Positions 40,454 through 49,880 are shown, counted from the stretch's first letter. The stretch is 64,000 nt of DNA from Sphingomonas yunnanensis (GCF_019898765.1 NZ_JAIOKB010000004.1:345856-409855), one strand, 5' to 3'. Notes: generated from the letters alone by a model not told the origin. Translations and numbers: made by a program.

Positions 40454-40896
40454 TCAGACCAACGCCGCCGGGGCCTCGCGCCGGCGCGAGGCCCCGCCAC
40501 GCCGATCATCGCGAAGCCGGTCAGCATCATCGTCCAGGTGCCGGGCTCTGGGACCGCACTCAGCACGCCGAACACGTCGGCGCTCGCGCTTTGCCCCTCG
40601 CGGACATGGAACTCGCGCGCGGTCGAGTTGAGGTAGCCCTCACCGCGGACGTTGTCGAAGCCGCGCAGCTCGAACTGATAGGCCTGCCCGTCGACGACGA
40701 AGTCGTTGATGCTCTGAAGCGTGGGCAAGTAGACATAGTCGGCGTTCGCGTCCGCGCTACCGGTGTTGGGAGTGCTGTACAGGCCCAGCGCGAAGCTCTT
40801 GGCGAGATTGATCGACGCGCCCGGCGAAGTATATCTATAATGCCGCGTTAACTTCAGGGTGCTAGTGAGTCCAAAACCAAAACGAACCCCGCCTAA
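40454..40896 (-). pseudogene. Broken PEP-CTERM (choice-of-anchor-type) surface protein
   Basis: The recognisable part has ALGLYSTPNTGSADANADYV, LPTLQSINDFVVDGQAYQFE, EGQSASADVFG, and the sorting signal VPEPGTWTMMLTGFAMIGVA. This resembles choice-of-anchor K PEP-CTERM proteins. No signal peptide or N-terminal third is found upstream, so the 5' end is lost. After GVAG the frame runs on for about 80 Arg/Pro-rich residues; one extra base there would give GASRRREAPAALV and a stop at 40454, the usual basic tail. So it is probably a pseudogene with a 5' deletion and a 3' frameshift. A perfect inverted repeat (GGGGCCTCGCGCC) lies at the shift. Confidence 0.7.
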
Positions 40897-41297
40897 GAAG
40901 TCAGCTGACAAGGATGTTGCTGAGCGCCTTCGGCCACTTGCGCGTTTTCGAACCGAAGCATATCCCGAGGGCAATCGCCTCCTTTTCGGACGGGAACGTC
41001 ACCAAGGTGCGGGGCGGAACGAGATAGTTTAGCAATGGCAGGATCTTGAGCACGGGAGGCTGAAGGGAGCACCGGATTGCCGCTATCGGCCGGTGCAGTA
41101 TGACTAGGCAAATTGTTCTCGGCGCGAGAAGTTGCTTCGGACGGCGCCCCGATCGCGACTGACCGGCCGACGCGGGATCAGCGCCGGCCGGGCTATCAGT
41201 AGGCTGTGCCGCTGTCGCGCGACCCAAGAGGCCGCGCCGGGCGCTGGCTCTTCTCGTTCTCCCCTGTCCGTGGGCGGATGATCAGTCCCTCGTGATC
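40897..41297. other. Gene-poor, less GC-rich stretch
   Basis: This 401-base gap is visibly less GC-rich than its surroundings between about 40830 and 41060. A minus-strand frame at 40901-41227 ends in protein-like sequence (TLVTFPSEKEAIALGICFGS, KWPKALSNILVS), but it has no plausible start or ribosome site and matches nothing I recognise. It may be a gene remnant. No RNA gene or mobile-element end was identified. Confidence 0.35.
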
Positions 41298-41981
41298 TCA
41301 GCGCGCGGCGTAGACGACCGGAGTCAGCGGCGCGCCGCACTTCTGCTCGACGAACAGTCCTTTCTTCCAGCATGCCTCGTCGAACCGCGGCAGCGTCGCT
41401 GGCAGCACCTGGAGCGAGGGGAATTGCTGCTCGCCGAACGGCTTGAGACTGTTGCGCAGCTCGCGCATGCGCGCCATCGCGACGTCGCCGAAGCCACCGC
41501 GCGGTGCGTAGAGCGCGTCGCGACCGATGTTCGCCGCGGTGGCGCAGAAGTTGAACTGCGCCGCGACTGTGGCGAAGCCGGAATAGGTGCGCGTGCCGAA
41601 CTGGTCGAGCGCTGTCTGGCCGTCCTTCTTGGTCTTGGCGACGCGGGTGAAGTATTTGCTCAGTGTGTCGAACGAATTCTGCAACTCCACGCGATGGTCG
41701 GCGAGGATCGCGTTATAGTTCTGCACCGTCAGCAGCGTCGGCTCGAACTGGCATTGCAGCGCGGCGACGTTGAGCGCGGCGCGCATGTTCCACACCACCC
41801 CCGCGCGCAGCTCCGCCGGCGTGGCGCCGGGCAGCGGGTGCCCCATGCCGTCCTCGTTCCCGATGATTGGCTCGCCGCGCAAATCCTTCGATTTGAAGAA
41901 AAACTGCGCCGAAGCCGGCGTCGTCGCCAGCACCCCAGCCGCCAGCGCCACCCAGGCGCCGACGATCCCCACCTTCAGCAT
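41298..41981 (-). CDS. Secreted hypothetical protein
   Basis: 227 residues. The signal is MLKVGIVGAWVALAAGVLAT, with likely cleavage after ASA. The mature part starts QFFFKSKDLRGEPIIGNEDG and is mostly helical by eye (ELRAGVVWNMRAALNVAALQ, LADHRVELQNSFDTLSKYF). Four cysteines are spread through it (QCQF, FCAT, ACWK, KCGA) and could form disulphides in the periplasm. It looks like a conserved sphingomonad protein of unknown function. No operon partner. Confidence 0.78.
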   Translation of the reverse strand: MLKVGIVGAWVALAAGVLATTPASAQFFFKSKDLRGEPIIGNEDGMGHPLPGATPAELRAGVVWNMRAALNVAALQCQFEPTLLTVQNYNAILADHRVELQNSFDTLSKYFTRVAKTKKDGQTALDQFGTRTYSGFATVAAQFNFCATAANIGRDALYAPRGGFGDVAMARMRELRNSLKPFGEQQFPSLQVLPATLPRFDEACWKKGLFVEQKCGAPLTPVVYAAR

Positions 41982-42146
41982 TCCCCAACACTCCTCGTCG
42001 CGGCTACGGCCGCGCCGCCCTTTTACGTCAAATTGGGTAAATGGCCCAAGAACATTCTGTCGCTCGAATGATTCATTCCGGCGCGTGGCGCCGCCGTCAT
42101 CGCTTTGCTTGTTGGCGTCGCGTAACGACGTGCCCGTTCGCGGGAC

Positions 42147-42180
42147 AAAAGAAGAGGCCGCCCGGTCTCCCGCGCGGCCC
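42147..42180 (-). terminator. Intrinsic terminator of the Met-rich lipoprotein gene
   Basis: On the minus strand GGCCGC (42179-42174) pairs with GCGGCC (42161-42156) and is followed by CTTCTTTT. It lies about 30 bases after the stop of the lipoprotein gene at 42210, in the right orientation and spacing. Confidence 0.65.
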
Positions 42181-42209
42181 CGTCAACACAATCGCCGGAT
42201 CGCGGCAGA

Positions 42210-42467
42210 TTACATCGCGTTCGACATGTTGGACATGTTCGACATCATCATGTCGTTACCCATCGTGTCGTTCGCCATCATGCCGCCGTTCATGGCGCCG
42301 TCCACGGCGGTCATGTTGTCGGTCATGGTGTCCATGCCCTCGGTGGCGTTCATGTCGGTGATCATGGTGTTCTCGCTGGTCTCGGTCTTCGAACCGCACG
42401 CCGAGACGGCGAGAGCGGCTGCCGCGAGCGCCGAACCGCCGAGGATCTTGGTGATGACTGCACGCAT
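42210..42467 (-). CDS. Small Met/Asn-rich lipoprotein
   Basis: 85 residues from ATG 42467, preceded by AGGGAGCAATTTC. The signal (MRAVITKILGGSALAAAALA) ends in the lipobox VSAC. The mature part is 62 residues with 15 methionines and many Asn, Asp and Thr, arranged as short units such as TMTDNM, NGGMMANDTMGNDMMM and SNMSNMSNAM. No folded domain is seen. Met clusters of this kind can bind Cu(I) or serve as an oxidant sink, but that is conjecture here. Transcribed alone, with its own terminator. Confidence 0.78.
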   Translation of the reverse strand: MRAVITKILGGSALAAAALAVSACGSKTETSENTMITDMNATEGMDTMTDNMTAVDGAMNGGMMANDTMGNDMMMSNMSNMSNAM

Positions 42468-42557
42468 GAAATTGCTCCCTAGACAAAGGATTTGGCGACC
42501 ATTCGGCCGTTTTTTGTCCCAAACCGACGTAGACATTAATCGCAGATGAGCGCCCTC

Positions 42558-43235
42558 TCAAGCCTCGTTTTCACCGACGCAAGTCAGGCTTTCAAGAAAG
42601 GCGTCCGCGGTCAACGACAGCGCCGCATCGAAAGTTGCAAGTTCGTGCGGTGAACCGAGCGCGGCGGCGCTGGTGACCGGATAGTCGGCGAGACCGCACG
42701 GCACGATGCCGCCGAAGTGCGCGAGATCGGGCGCGAGGTTGACCGAGAAGCCGTGCAGCGTCACCCAGCGGCGCACGCGAATGCCGATCGCGCCGATCTT
42801 GGCCTCGGCGCCGGCGCGGTCGCGCGTCCAGATGCCGATCCGGCCGGGCGCGCGGCAGGCGGCGATGCCGAGCTCGGCGAGCGCCGCGATCAGCCAGCCC
42901 TCCAGCGCGTGGACGAAGCATCGCACGTCGCGCCCGCGCCGGTTGAGGTCGAGCATGAGATAACCGACGCGCTGCCCCGGCCCGTGATAGGTGTAGCGCC
43001 CGCCGCGGCCCGCGGGCACGACCGGGAAGCGCGGGTCGACCAGCTCGCGCGGGTCGGCGCTGGTGCCGGCGGTGTAGACCGGCGGATGCTCGAGCAGCCA
43101 CACCAGCTCGCGCGCGTCGCCCGCGGCGATCGCGGCGGCGCGCGCCTCCATCTCCGACAGTGCCGCCGCATAGTCGGTGAGCCCGGGCGACACGCGCCAC
43201 TCCACGTCCTCGATCATCGTCGCGCGCTGCTCCAT
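42558..43235 (-). CDS. lipB: Octanoyltransferase (lipoate biosynthesis)
   Basis: Transfers octanoyl from ACP to lipoyl domains before sulphur insertion by LipA. It has 225 residues from ATG 43235 (ATG 43217 also possible). LipB motifs are [39 protein letters not shown], the catalytic lysine in [26 protein letters not shown], and the catalytic cysteine in [15 protein letters not shown]. It is divergent from the next membrane-protein pair; lipA is not in the window. Confidence 0.96.
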   Translation of the reverse strand: MEQRATMIEDVEWRVSPGLTDYAAALSEMEARAAAIAAGDARELVWLLEHPPVYTAGTSADPRELVDPRFPVVPAGRGGRYTYHGPGQRVGYLMLDLNRRGRDVRCFVHALEGWLIAALAELGIAACRAPGRIGIWTRDRAGAEAKIGAIGIRVRRWVTLHGFSVNLAPDLAHFGGIVPCGLADYPVTSAAALGSPHELATFDAALSLTADAFLESLTCVGENEA

Positions 43236-43314
43236 GCGCGCCAGATGTGCGTGCTCGGCGCGGTTGGCAAGCCGTCGGCGGAGCGCTAGGCCGGCGCGGG
43301 AAGGGGACGACGCG

Positions 43315-44118
43315 ATGATCAGGATGGGCATGGTGTGGGAGCGCACGGTCGACGTGCTGCGCGGGCGCGCCGCCATCCTCGCCGGCATCGCTCTCGTCAC
43401 CCTGTTCCTGCCCGCGGTGCTCAGCGCGGCGGCGACGAGCTTCCTGGGCGCTGTCCCGGCCACGCGCCCGCTGGCGAACCTCGTCTCGGCGGTGCTGATG
43501 CTGTTCGGCATGCTCGCGATCACCGCGGTGGCGAGCGATCCGCGCGTCGATCGCGGCGCGGCATATCGGCTCGCCGCGAACCGGTTGCCCGCCGCCGTCG
43601 GGGTCACACTGGTCCTGCTGATCGCGCTGTCGCTCACCTTCGTGCCCGGCACGCTCGCGCTGATCGCGGCGGGCGCGACCGTCACCCCCACCGGCATGGT
43701 CGAGATGCAGCGCGCCGCGGCCGGCCCGCTCGCGCTGTCGGCGGGGCTGATCCTGGTCGCCGCCGCACTGCTGCTGTGGCTGGGCGCGCGGCTCGCGCCG
43801 CTGTTCGCGGTGGTGGTGAACGAGCGGCTGGGGCTCGGTGCGATCCGCCGTGCCTTCGCGCTGACGCGCGGTGCCGCGGCGCGGCTGATCGGCGTGCTGA
43901 TCCTCTACGCCGTGCTGGTGACGGTGATCACCGTCGCGGTGCGCTCGGTCGTCGGCGTCGTGCTGCGGCTGCTGCTCGACAGTGACGGCGCGGTGCTGTT
44001 CGGCACGTCGGTCGCGCTCGCGATCGTCAGCGCCGGCGCCACCGTGGTGCAGAACGTGTTCTACGCCCAATATTACGCCGCCGTGCGCGAGCACGACGAG
44101 GGGGCGCCGTTCGCATGA
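43315..44118 (+). CDS. Polytopic membrane protein, first of a paralogous pair
   Basis: 267 residues from ATG 43315. About six hydrophobic segments are visible ([92 protein letters not shown]). The [20 protein letters not shown] segment followed by FALTRG resembles the glycerophosphoryl-diester-phosphodiesterase membrane domain family. No catalytic motif. Its ATGA stop overlaps the next gene by 4 bases. Function unknown. Confidence 0.78.
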   Translation: MIRMGMVWERTVDVLRGRAAILAGIALVTLFLPAVLSAAATSFLGAVPATRPLANLVSAVLMLFGMLAITAVASDPRVDRGAAYRLAANRLPAAVGVTLVLLIALSLTFVPGTLALIAAGATVTPTGMVEMQRAAAGPLALSAGLILVAAALLLWLGARLAPLFAVVVNERLGLGAIRRAFALTRGAAARLIGVLILYAVLVTVITVAVRSVVGVVLRLLLDSDGAVLFGTSVALAIVSAGATVVQNVFYAQYYAAVREHDEGAPFA

Positions 44119-44861
44119 GCCTGACCTTCGCCGGGCTCCTCTCGGTCGCGTGGCGGCTGTTTCGCCGCGACCGCGCGCTGGTGCTTCGGCTCGCCGCGCT
44201 GTTCGTCTTCCTGCCCGCTTTCGCCGCGCTGCTGCTATGCGACCCGCTACCGCCGCTGCCGCCCGCGCCGCGCGACGAGCTGATGATGCGCGCGTGGCTC
44301 GCCGCGGTGGGCAGCTGGGGGCAGGGCAACGCTCTCTTCTACCTGCTCGCCGACCTGCTCGCCTCCTATGGCGTGGCGGCCATCGCGCTGCTGCTGCTCG
44401 ACCCCGACCGGCTGACGGTCGGGCAGGCGCTGGGCCAGGCGCTGGCCCGGCTGTGGTCGTTCGTGCTGGTCAGCGTCGCTGTCGCGGTGCCGGTCGGTCT
44501 CGGCCTGTGGCTGCTGGTGCTGCCCGGGCTCTACGTCCAGGCGCGGCTGATCGCGGCGGTGCCCGCGCTCGCCCGGCACCCGGCGCTGCGCGCGGGGCCG
44601 GCGCTGCGGCTGAGCTGGAGACTGACCAAGGGGCAGGACTGGGCCATCACCGGCGCGCTCGTTACCTTGTTCCTGGCACAATGGGTCGTGGTGTCGCCGC
44701 TGCTGAGCGCGGACGAGGCGCTGCGTGCGCCGGGCAGCGGCGATCCGGTGCTGCTCGCGCTGGTGGACGCGCTGCTCGCCGCGGTGCCTGCGGCCTATGC
44801 GGTGGCGGTGCTGCTGGTCGGCGTGATCGTCTACCGCGTCGGTGCGAGCAGGGGCAGCTGA
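44115..44861 (+). CDS. Polytopic membrane protein, second of a paralogous pair
   Basis: 248 residues. It has the same general plan as the preceding gene: several hydrophobic helices (VLRLAALFVFLPAFAALLL, LASYGVAAIALLLLD, LWSFVLVSVAVAVPVGLGLW) and the cue YVQARLIAAVPALARHP, then LRLSWRLTKGQDWAI, equivalent to FALTRG in its partner. It is translationally coupled through an ATGA overlap. A heteromeric membrane complex is plausible but unproven. The 3' end overlaps the convergent GNAT gene by 31 bases. Confidence 0.75.
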   Translation: MSLTFAGLLSVAWRLFRRDRALVLRLAALFVFLPAFAALLLCDPLPPLPPAPRDELMMRAWLAAVGSWGQGNALFYLLADLLASYGVAAIALLLLDPDRLTVGQALGQALARLWSFVLVSVAVAVPVGLGLWLLVLPGLYVQARLIAAVPALARHPALRAGPALRLSWRLTKGQDWAITGALVTLFLAQWVVVSPLLSADEALRAPGSGDPVLLALVDALLAAVPAAYAVAVLLVGVIVYRVGASRGS

Positions 44862-45424
44862 GGCGCGACGTCGGCGGGCAGCGCGCCGGTGACGCGCGGA
44901 TCGGTGAAGGTCTCGATCGTGCGGCGCGCGGGAGTGAAGCCCTGCGCGCGATAGAAGTTGAGCGCCGAGGGATGATCGAGCGTGCAGGTGTGGAGCCACA
45001 CGCGGTTGACGCCCGCGACCCAGGCACGCGCGAGCGTCTCCGCCATCAGCCAGCGGCCATGCCCTTGGCCCGTTAGCTCTGGCACCAGCGCGAAATAACC
45101 GATCTCGCAGGTGCCGGCCGAGCGGAAGTCGAGCTCGACCATGCCGACCTCGACGCCGGCACGGTCGACCGCCGCGAACACCTGCACCTGCGTGTCATGG
45201 ACGATCGCGACGAGCGCGGCATCGTCTATGACGAGCCGCGAGAACCACAGCCAGCGCGCGCCGACGCGGCGGAACAGCGCGCGATACTTCTCCGGCTCGG
45301 GCCGCACCCAGCGCACCAGCCGCAGCGACGAGTCAGGTATGGGGCCCTGCGGCGGGCGGCCTCGCATCTCCAGCGAGGTGACCACCGCGGCGATCTGATC
45401 GGCGGGGAGGTGGGTCAGCCCCAT
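44831..45424 (-). CDS. GNAT family N-acetyltransferase
   Basis: 197 residues from ATG 45424. The acetyl-CoA motif is FALVPELTGQGHGRWLMAET, followed by VNRVWLHTCTLDHPSALNFY and RAQGFTP, the usual GNAT C-terminal strand-helix. The strand VGMVELDFRSAGTCEIGYFA precedes it. Substrate unknown. The start overlaps the hemF 3' end by 10 bases, so it is co-translated with hemF. Confidence 0.85.
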   Translation of the reverse strand: MGLTHLPADQIAAVVTSLEMRGRPPQGPIPDSSLRLVRWVRPEPEKYRALFRRVGARWLWFSRLVIDDAALVAIVHDTQVQVFAAVDRAGVEVGMVELDFRSAGTCEIGYFALVPELTGQGHGRWLMAETLARAWVAGVNRVWLHTCTLDHPSALNFYRAQGFTPARRTIETFTDPRVTGALPADVAPQLPLLAPTR

Positions 45425-46254
45425 GTCGCCACCGGCGGCAGGCTCATCAGGATCGCGTCGACGTTGCCGCCGGTCTTCAGGCCAAACAAGGTGCCGCGAT
45501 CGTAGACGAGGTTGAACTCGGCGTAGCGCCCGCGCCATTCGCGCTGCTGCGCGACGTCCGCGTCGGTGAACGGCAGGTGCATCCGCCGCCGCACAATGCG
45601 CGGATAGGCGTCGAGGAAGGCGCGGCCGACGTCCTGGGTGAAGGCGAGATCAGCGGCGAAGTCGCCCTCCAGATGGTCGTAGAAGATGCCGCCGACGCCG
45701 CGGTGCACGCCGCGGTGCGGGATGTAGAAATACTCGTCGGCCCACTGCCTGAAGCGCGGGTAATAGCCGCTGTCGTGACGGTCGCAGGCGCGCGCCAGCG
45801 TGGCGTGGAAGTCGTCCGTGTCTTCCGCGATCGGCAGCGGCGGATTGAGGTCGGCGCCGCCGCCGAACCAGCGCTTGGTGGTGGCGAGAAAGCGCGTGTT
45901 CATGTGCACCGCGGGGACGTGCGGATTGGCCATGTGCGCGACCAGGCTGATGCCCGTGGCGAAGAAACGCGGATCGTCGCCCGCGCCGTGGATCGTGCGC
46001 GCGAAATCGCCCTCGAACGTGCCACCGACGGTGGAGACGTTGACCCCCACCTTCTCGAACACGCGGCCCTTCATCACCCCGCGCACGCCGCCGCCGCCGG
46101 GCGCGCCGCTCGGATCGGCGCGGTCCCAGGCGAGATAGTCGAAGCGCGCGTCGGAGCCGGCTTCGCGCTCGATCGCCTCGAACTCGGCGCAGATCAGGTT
46201 GCGCAGCTGCTCGAACCAGGTCCGGGCGGCGGTCTGCTGTTCGTCCAATATCAT
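45415..46254 (-). CDS. hemF: Oxygen-dependent coproporphyrinogen III oxidase
   Basis: Decarboxylates coproporphyrinogen III to protoporphyrinogen IX with O2 in haem synthesis. 279 residues. HemF signatures are VSTVGGTFEGDFA, VHMNTRFLATTKRWFGGGAD, FCATLARACDRH-type sequence (DDFHATLARACDRHD), EYFYIPHRGVHRGVGGIFYD, and EFNLVYDRGTLFGLKTGGNV with SLPPVATW at the end. Start is ATG 46254. It lies between trmL and GNAT on the same strand and near the haem-dependent bc1 genes. Confidence 0.97.
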   Translation of the reverse strand: MILDEQQTAARTWFEQLRNLICAEFEAIEREAGSDARFDYLAWDRADPSGAPGGGGVRGVMKGRVFEKVGVNVSTVGGTFEGDFARTIHGAGDDPRFFATGISLVAHMANPHVPAVHMNTRFLATTKRWFGGGADLNPPLPIAEDTDDFHATLARACDRHDSGYYPRFRQWADEYFYIPHRGVHRGVGGIFYDHLEGDFAADLAFTQDVGRAFLDAYPRIVRRRMHLPFTDADVAQQREWRGRYAEFNLVYDRGTLFGLKTGGNVDAILMSLPPVATWG

Positions 46255-46288
46255 GGAGATGTGCTCTCGCCCGCGGGGAGGGTTCGGG

Positions 46289-46747
46289 TCAATCGGTCAA
46301 TCTGTCCCATCCGCCGGTCTGGCGCAGCGCCTCGCCGAGAAGCAGCGCGCCCGCCACCGCGACGTTGAGCGAGCGCAGCCCCGCGCGCATCGGCACGCGC
46401 ACGCGCAGGTCGGCCCGATCGTGGACGTGCGCCGGCACCCCCGCGCCCTCGCTGCCGAGCAGCAGCACGTCGTCCGCGGCGAAGCGCGCCTGCGGCAGCG
46501 GCACCGCCCCCGCGGTGGTGGCGAGCACGACGCGGCCCTCGACGGTGGCGAGGAAGGCGTGCCAGTCGGCGTGGCGCCGGACCTGGACGTGCGCGGCATA
46601 GTCCATCGCGGCGCGCACCATCACGCGCTCGCCGAACGGAAAGCCCAGCGGCTCGATCAGGTCGACCGCGAGGTCAAGGCAGGCGCCGAGCCGCAGCAAG
46701 GTGCCGACGTTGCCGGCGATATCGGGTTGGAACAGCGCGATCCGCAT
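46289..46747 (-). CDS. trmL: tRNA (cytidine/uridine-2'-O-)-methyltransferase TrmL
   Basis: SPOUT-class enzyme that 2'-O-methylates the wobble position of certain tRNA-Leu. It has 152 residues from ATG 46747. Motifs are MRIALFQPDIAGNVGTLLRL, LIEPLGFPFGERVMVRAAMD, LLLGSEGAGVPAHVHDRAD and MRAGLRSLNVAVAGALLLGE, the knot region with the SLNVA signature. It is upstream of hemF and divergent from petABC. Confidence 0.95.
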   Translation of the reverse strand: MRIALFQPDIAGNVGTLLRLGACLDLAVDLIEPLGFPFGERVMVRAAMDYAAHVQVRRHADWHAFLATVEGRVVLATTAGAVPLPQARFAADDVLLLGSEGAGVPAHVHDRADLRVRVPMRAGLRSLNVAVAGALLLGEALRQTGGWDRLTD

Positions 46748-46928
46748 CGCCGCCGCTCTACGCAGGTTGTTGCGCGACCGCAAAATGGGATTGGCAAAGC
46801 GCGAGGCCCGCGGCTATCACCCCGCCAGACCGCCTCGGGGAAGGGCAGGTCGACGCGGGGAGGCGGCATGTCGCGACGGCATCGGATCGACCCGGCGGGA
46901 GAATGAAACGGGTAGAGGTTTGACGCGA

Positions 46929-47513
46929 ATGGCGACGGTCGAGAACAACATTCCGCCGGGCGAGGACCCCGCACCCTATCACGAGCATGCCCACGACCCG
47001 CGTCGCCGCGACTTCATCAACATCGCCGCGGTGTCCTTCGCAGGCGTCGGCGCGGTCGCGATCGTGCTGCCGCTGATCAACCAGATGAACCCCTCGGCCG
47101 ACGTGCTCGCGCTGTCGACCACCGAGATCGACATCTCGAAGATCGCGCCGGGTCAGGCGATCAAAGCGTCGTTCCGCAAGCAGCCGCTGTTCGTGCGCAA
47201 TCTCACGCCCAAGGAGATCGGCGAGGCCAATGCGGTCGACGTCGGCTCGCTGCGCGACCCGCAGACGCTCGCCGAGCGCACCAAGGCGGGCAAGGAGAAT
47301 TGGCTGATCACGCTGGGCGTCTGCACCCACCTCGGCTGCGTGCCGCTGGGCGCGGGCGAGGGCGAGAACAAGGGCCCGTTCGGCGGCTATTTCTGCCCGT
47401 GCCACGGCTCGGCCTATGACACCGCCGGCCGCATCCGGCAGGGGCCTGCGCCGCAGAACCTGCACGTGCCCGAGTATAATTTCACGTCCGACACCGTCGT
47501 GACGGTCGGTTGA
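46929..47513 (+). CDS. petA: Ubiquinol-cytochrome c reductase iron-sulphur (Rieske) subunit
   Basis: Rieske subunit of the bc1 complex. 194 residues from ATG 46929. An RR motif before the membrane anchor ([20 protein letters not shown]) fits Tat export. The 2Fe-2S cluster ligands are in CTHLGC and CPCHGS, followed by the [10 protein letters not shown] proline loop. First gene of petABC; petB starts 13 bases later. Confidence 0.97.
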   Translation: MATVENNIPPGEDPAPYHEHAHDPRRRDFINIAAVSFAGVGAVAIVLPLINQMNPSADVLALSTTEIDISKIAPGQAIKASFRKQPLFVRNLTPKEIGEANAVDVGSLRDPQTLAERTKAGKENWLITLGVCTHLGCVPLGAGEGENKGPFGGYFCPCHGSAYDTAGRIRQGPAPQNLHVPEYNFTSDTVVTVG

Positions 47514-47526
47514 GGGAGAACGAGAG

Positions 47527-48813
47527 ATGAGCTTTCCCTGGGCCAAGCATTATGAGCCGAAGCAGCCGCTGATGCGCTGGCTGGACGAGAAGCTGCCGCT
47601 GCCGCGCCTCGTCTACAACGCCATCGGTGCGGGCTATCCGGTGCCGCGCAACCTCAACTATTTCTGGAACTTCGGCGTGCTCGCCGGGGCGGCGCTGGTG
47701 ATCCAGATCGTCACCGGCGTGGTGCTGGCGATGCATTATGCCGCCAACGGCGGGGTGGCGTTCGGCTCGGTCGAGAGCATCATGCGCGACGTCAACGCGG
47801 GCTGGTTCCTGCGCTACGCGCACGCCAACGGCGCGTCGATGTTCCTCGCCGTGGTGTACATCCACATCGGCCGCGGGCTGTATTACGGCTCGTACAAGGC
47901 GCCGCGCGAGATGGTGTGGCTGCTCGGTGTGGTCATCTTCCTGCTGATGATGGCCACCGCCTTCATGGGCTATGTGCTTCCCTGGGGGCAGATGAGCTTC
48001 TGGGGGGCGCAGGTGATCACCGGCTTCTTCTCGGCGATCCCGCTGGTGGGCGACACCATCCGCATCTGGCTGCTGGGCGGCTTCGCGCCCGACAATGCCG
48101 CGCTGAACCGCTTCTTCTCGCTCCACTATCTGCTGCCGTTCGTGATCGCGGGCGTGATCATCCTGCACATCTGGGCGCTCCACATCCCGGGCTCGAACAA
48201 CCCCACCGGCGTGGACGTGAAGGGCGAGCAGGACACGGTGCCGTTCCACCCTTATTACACCGCCAAGGACGGTGTGGGCGTGGCGGTGTTCTTCCTGATC
48301 TTCGCCACCTTCGTGTTCTTCTCGCCGAACCTACTGGGGCATCCGGACAATTATATCGAGGCGAACCCGCTCTCGACGCCGGCGCACATCGTGCCCGAAT
48401 GGTACTTCCTGCCGTTCTACGCGATCCTGAAGAGCTTCACCGCGGACTTCATCCTGCCGGCGAAGCTGTGGGGAGTGCTGGCGATGTTCGGCTCGATCCT
48501 GCTGCTGTTCTTCCTGCCCTGGCTGGACAGCTCGCCGGTGCGCTCGGCCAACTACCGGCCGACCTACCGCTGGTTCCTGATCGTGCTGGTGGTCGACGTG
48601 CTGGTGCTCGGCTATGTCGGCGGCGCTGAGGCGAGCGCGCGCAACGTGATGATGGGGCAGATCGCCGCGGCCTATTATTTCGCGCACTTCCTGATCATCC
48701 TGCCGCTGGTGTCGGCGGCGGAGCGGCCGCGGCCGCTGCCCAACTCGATCACCGAGGCGGTGCTGTCGAAGCACGGCGGCACCGCGCCCACCAAGACCGC
48801 GCTGGCGGGTTGA
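47527..48813 (+). CDS. petB: Cytochrome b of the bc1 complex
   Basis: Di-haem membrane subunit with the quinol sites. The 428 residues with about eight membrane helices match bacterial cytochrome b. Seen are [60 protein letters not shown], and the Qo-site [14 protein letters not shown] (PEWY). Paired haem-ligand histidines lie in MHYAAN/YIHIGR and [17 protein letters not shown]. It is followed by petC after 30 bases. Confidence 0.98.
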   Translation: MSFPWAKHYEPKQPLMRWLDEKLPLPRLVYNAIGAGYPVPRNLNYFWNFGVLAGAALVIQIVTGVVLAMHYAANGGVAFGSVESIMRDVNAGWFLRYAHANGASMFLAVVYIHIGRGLYYGSYKAPREMVWLLGVVIFLLMMATAFMGYVLPWGQMSFWGAQVITGFFSAIPLVGDTIRIWLLGGFAPDNAALNRFFSLHYLLPFVIAGVIILHIWALHIPGSNNPTGVDVKGEQDTVPFHPYYTAKDGVGVAVFFLIFATFVFFSPNLLGHPDNYIEANPLSTPAHIVPEWYFLPFYAILKSFTADFILPAKLWGVLAMFGSILLLFFLPWLDSSPVRSANYRPTYRWFLIVLVVDVLVLGYVGGAEASARNVMMGQIAAAYYFAHFLIILPLVSAAERPRPLPNSITEAVLSKHGGTAPTKTALAG

Positions 48814-48843
48814 GAACGAGACGAATAGGGGATCTGACAGGCA

Positions 48844-49686
48844 ATGGTTCGTCTCATATCACTGGTGATCGGTGCGGGGTTCGTCTTCGTGCTCGCGCTC
48901 GCGCTGTTCTTCACCGCGAAGGACGCGATCCAGAATCCGGCGCCGCACAGCGCGGAGCATGAGTTCCGCCTGCACCCGGAGGACATCAACCTGTCCTCCG
49001 CGGGCTGGTTCGGCAAGTTCGACCGCCAGCAGGTCCAGCGCGGCTTCCAGGTGTACAAGGAGGTCTGCGCGGCCTGCCACTCGCTCAAGTACGTCGCCTT
49101 CCGCGACCTGCAGAAGATCGGCTATTCCGAGGCCGAGGTGAAGGCGATCGCCACCCAATGGGTGATCGAGCAGCCCAGCGTGAACCCGGAGACGGGCGAG
49201 GCGGCGACGCGCAAGAACCTGCCGTCGGATCACTTCCCGTCGCCGTTCGCCAACGAGGTCGCGGCGCGTGCCGCCAACGCCAACGCGCTGCCGCCCGATC
49301 TCTCGCTGATGACCAAGGCGCGCGAGGACGGCAGCAACTACGTCCACGCGCTGATCACGGGCTATCGCGACCAGCCGGCCGAGCTGCTCAAGAAGTTCCC
49401 GGACGCCAAGACGCCCGAGGGGCTGCACTACAACCCGTATTTCGCGAACCTCAACATCGCGATGCCGCCGCCGCTGACGTCGGACGGCCAGGTGACCTAT
49501 TCGGACGGCACCAAGGCGACGCGCGACCAGATGGCGCGCGACGTGGCGGCCTTCCTGACCTGGACCGCCGAGCCCAACCTCGAGGCGCGTCACGCCGCCG
49601 GGCTGGCGGTGGTGATCTTCCTGATGATCTTCATCTATCTGACCTGGGGCGCGTATCAGAACGTCTGGCGCGAGGTGAAGCACTGA
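48844..49686 (+). CDS. petC: Cytochrome c1 of the bc1 complex
   Basis: Electron acceptor from the Rieske protein. 280 residues. An N-terminal hydrophobic segment (LISLVIGAGFVFVLALALFF) serves as signal, VQRGFQVYKEVCAACHSLKY holds the CAACH haem site, and the methionine ligand is probably in YFANLNIAMPPPL. The C-terminal anchor is LAVVIFLMIFIYLTWGAYQN. Last of petABC. Unlike rhizobial systems, b and c1 are separate genes. Confidence 0.97.
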   Translation: MVRLISLVIGAGFVFVLALALFFTAKDAIQNPAPHSAEHEFRLHPEDINLSSAGWFGKFDRQQVQRGFQVYKEVCAACHSLKYVAFRDLQKIGYSEAEVKAIATQWVIEQPSVNPETGEAATRKNLPSDHFPSPFANEVAARAANANALPPDLSLMTKAREDGSNYVHALITGYRDQPAELLKKFPDAKTPEGLHYNPYFANLNIAMPPPLTSDGQVTYSDGTKATRDQMARDVAAFLTWTAEPNLEARHAAGLAVVIFLMIFIYLTWGAYQNVWREVKH

Positions 49687-49880
49687 GCGGCGGTGGCGGG
49701 TCGGCGGCCCGTCCCGTCGACCGCCGCTGGCAATCCCCAGCGGGCGAGTGGATGTTCGTAGAAATGCTTGGCCGCTCCCAACGCAGATTTGAGCCGCGGC
49801 GCGCCGAACCGGCGTAAAGCGATCCCAACGACCGTGCCGCGCGCCAGCGCGCGGACGCGGGTAGAACAGGGATCGTCGCC

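Noticed and set aside
40901..41227. A 108-residue minus-strand hypothetical gene
   Set aside because: Last 50 residues look protein-like, but there is no convincing start, ribosome site or family; kept only as a note on the gap.
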